Origin: Acidobacteriota bacterium
GTDB taxonomy: Bacteria > Acidobacteriota > UBA6911
DNA: 6,053 nucleotides
Reading direction: 5' to 3'
Assembly: GCA_023265215.1 (NCBI GenBank)
Contig: JAHFUH010000349.1
Span: forward strand, 1-6,053
Of this stretch, positions 4,403 through 6,053 are shown one piece after another; within the stretch, counting starts at the first letter, position 1, and every line of letters starts with the position of its first letter. Below the pieces are notes generated by a model. That model searched no databases. It was given only the letters and a program-made list of their open reading frames with translations, and was not told the DNA's origin. The position numbers were made by a program, and so were the translations under genes.

Positions 4403-5801
4403 GGTCCGCGAGAGACCTGAAGACTCTGGCGTGTTCTGGGTCTTTGTCGATCACAAGGGCAGGCGCAAAGCAAAACGCGTTGGCAGCGAAAAAGCCGCTC
4501 TGAAAGTAAAGGAGCAGGTGGAGGCACGGCTCACGCTGGGACAAATCGCCTTCCCCGAATCCAAACGAGAACCGGAGTTGCCGAAGCTTTCAGAATACTA
4601 CGGGAGATTCCAGCGCAACTATTTGAGCAGCGCTGTCTGCTCATCCACGAAAATCAGTTATGATGGCAGCTTTAAACGATACATCTTGCCGGAATTTGGA
4701 AATTGCCATCTAAATGAGATCACCAGGGCAGCAGTAAAAGATTTCGTATCTAAGCTTGTGAATAAAAAATATATCAGTTTCAACAAGCCTGCAAGACGGG
4801 AAGCCCTGAAAGCACTTAAACAACGGTGGACTGGTCAGACAATCCGAGCCCGGAGACTGATTAATGAATTTGCAGGGTGGATCAGGGTAAATCCTCAAGT
4901 TGAAACCGAAGCGATTGAACAGCACCTGACTGAGTCAGTCGCGCACATGTTCGATGACCAAACCGCCCTTTTTCAGAGTGCAGCGAAGGAATTAATCATG
5001 GATCATGTCGTCATCCGAAAGATGGCGCGTCCATCCATTCGTATTGTTTTAGCCGAGCTGACGGCCGTCCTGAATAGTGCAATAGAAGACGGCATAATCG
5101 CTGCAAATCCGGCAAGGCGATTAACCAAATTTTATAAATCAGCTCCGGTTGTTCACGAAGAAATCCATCCACTCACTCACGACGAGGTTCCAGCCTTTCT
5201 GCAGGCAACGCTTCAATATTCTCCTGAGTATTACCCTCTCTTCCTCTGTGCGATCCATACGGGTATGCGCAGTGGAGAGTTGATGGGGCTGCAATGGGGC
5301 GATATTGACTGGAAAGACAAATTTATTACTGTGCGTCATAACATAGTTCGCGGAGATGAACACAGGACTAAGACGTCCAAAACGCACCGTGTTGATATGT
5401 CTGACGCATTAATCGATGTTTTGTTTGATCTTCGACGACAGCGCCGGGAGAAATGGTTGGCGCAGGGAAAGAATGAAATCCCCGTCTGGGTCTTCTGTAA
5501 CCGCGAAGGCAATCCTGTCGATTCGCACAATGTTAAAAATCGGCATTTTAAAAAATGCCTAGAAAAAGCTGGACTGCGGCATATCCGTTTTCACGACCTG
5601 CGCCACACGTTCGCCAGCCTTCTCATCCAGAACAGGCAATCGCTGAAGTATGTATGCGATCAACTCGGACATGCCAGCATCAAGATGACCGCCGATGTTT
5701 ATGGACACTTGGTGCCGGGGGCCAATCGGCAGGCAATGAATTCCCTGCCCTCGCTTAATTCATCCATCTCTGCTGAAAAAGCAGCCGGTGAGAACGAATA
5801 A
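4392..5801 (+). CDS. Tyrosine recombinase/integrase with an extra block before the catalytic domain
   Basis: 469 residues; integrates the element at, and excises it from, the neighbouring tRNA gene. Residues 1-60 resemble the arm-type DNA-binding domain (GVFWVFVDHKGRRKAKRVG), residues 64-125 the SAM-like core-binding domain, and 255-450 the catalytic domain. Catalytic residues visible: Arg293 in HTGMRSGELMGLQWGDID, Lys327 in RTKTSKTHRV, His401 and Arg404 in HDLRHTFASLL, His427 in LGHAS, and the nucleophile Tyr437 in ADVYGHL. All are present, so the enzyme should be active. Odd: about 85 residues (roughly 126-213, from YISFNKPARREALK to MARP) sit inside the core-binding region, where relatives usually pass directly from the FVSKLVNK-like helix to the SIRIVLAELTAVLNSAIEDG helix. 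The stop is 111 bases from the tRNA 3' end, the usual place for a tRNA-targeting integrase. The start is set by AAAGGAGG; the gene overlaps the repressor by 11 bases, suggesting co-transcription. Confidence 0.95.
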   Translation: MGVKVRERPEDSGVFWVFVDHKGRRKAKRVGSEKAALKVKEQVEARLTLGQIAFPESKREPELPKLSEYYGRFQRNYLSSAVCSSTKISYDGSFKRYILPEFGNCHLNEITRAAVKDFVSKLVNKKYISFNKPARREALKALKQRWTGQTIRARRLINEFAGWIRVNPQVETEAIEQHLTESVAHMFDDQTALFQSAAKELIMDHVVIRKMARPSIRIVLAELTAVLNSAIEDGIIAANPARRLTKFYKSAPVVHEEIHPLTHDEVPAFLQATLQYSPEYYPLFLCAIHTGMRSGELMGLQWGDIDWKDKFITVRHNIVRGDEHRTKTSKTHRVDMSDALIDVLFDLRRQRREKWLAQGKNEIPVWVFCNREGNPVDSHNVKNRHFKKCLEKAGLRHIRFHDLRHTFASLLIQNRQSLKYVCDQLGHASIKMTADVYGHLVPGANRQAMNSLPSLNSSISAEKAAGENE

Positions 5802-5912
5802 TGATCTCCTCAACCCAGGCCGAAATCCGCAACCTATCCGCAACTGAAAGCCGCATTACATCGGCTATCATGAATCCTACTTTGCTAAGTGATTGTTTTT
5901 ATTGGGATTTAC

Positions 5913-5989
<77 letters not shown>

Positions 5990-6005
5990 ACGCGTCATGC
6001 CCGAT

Positions 6006-6033
6006 AATTTAGCATTTTGGGCGGTGGTTTCAA
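6006..6033 (-). promoter_or_regulatory. Promoter of the tRNA-Arg gene
   Basis: On the minus strand TTGAAA (-35, at 6028-6033) and TAAATT (-10, at 6006-6011) are 16 bases apart. A GC-rich stretch (CGGGC) follows the -10 box, as in stable-RNA promoters under stringent control. The predicted start is about nine bases before the tRNA 5' end. This lies on the host side of the junction. Confidence 0.5.
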
Positions 6034-6053
6034 AGACAGTTCTGAAATCACCG

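Noticed and set aside
5396..5405. TATGTCTGAC inside the integrase, identical to part of the operator
   Set aside because: A single repeated 10-mer is expected by chance in 6 kb, and the second arm is absent.
5802..5912. Transcription terminator after the integrase
   Set aside because: There is a T-run at 5896-5900 but no stable stem before it on either strand.

Overview
The window looks like the integrase-proximal end of a small integrated mobile element (satellite- or integrative-plasmid-like) sitting against the 3' end of a chromosomal tRNA-Arg(UCU) gene. The bacterial host is probably a gammaproteobacterium (betaproteobacterium possible). The tRNA encodes its CCA, it resembles E. coli argU (a known integration hotspot), ribosome binding sites are AGGA/AGGAGG-like, and base composition is intermediate. 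The species cannot be named from this sequence. The left edge cuts the first gene, so the far end of the element and its other attachment site are not visible.

Layout, left to right. (1) The C-terminal 529 residues of a P4/D5-type primase-helicase. (2) A 310-base gap holding an iteron-like, strongly palindromic block (about 1592-1745, a candidate replication origin), followed by a leader that can fold in two mutually exclusive ways just before the next gene. (3) A single-stranded DNA-binding protein with an SSB-type acidic tip. (4) A 314-base gap filled by five or six consecutive hairpins, a candidate structured RNA. (5) A 166-residue protein I do not recognise. (6) About 370 bases without a convincing gene, containing a second compact two-hairpin structure (3391-3509). 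(7) A possible 42-residue ORF whose stop overlaps the start of a 95-residue excisionase/AlpA-like helix-turn-helix protein. (8) A ribbon-helix-helix repressor preceded by an 11-base inverted repeat (likely operator), overlapping the start of a 469-residue tyrosine integrase. (9) The tRNA-Arg gene on the minus strand, with its own promoter at the right edge, which is host chromosome.

How the parts fit: primase-helicase, origin-like repeats and SSB form a self-replication module. The HTH protein, the ribbon-helix-helix protein and the integrase form an integration/excision control module next to the tRNA attachment site. No capsid, terminase, relaxase or toxin is visible. The most unusual content is not the proteins but the intergenic DNA. 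Three gaps on the same strand carry long stems whose imperfect pairs are mostly G-U in the plus-strand RNA, and two of them share the motif TAACCGAGTG followed by GGGCGGT.
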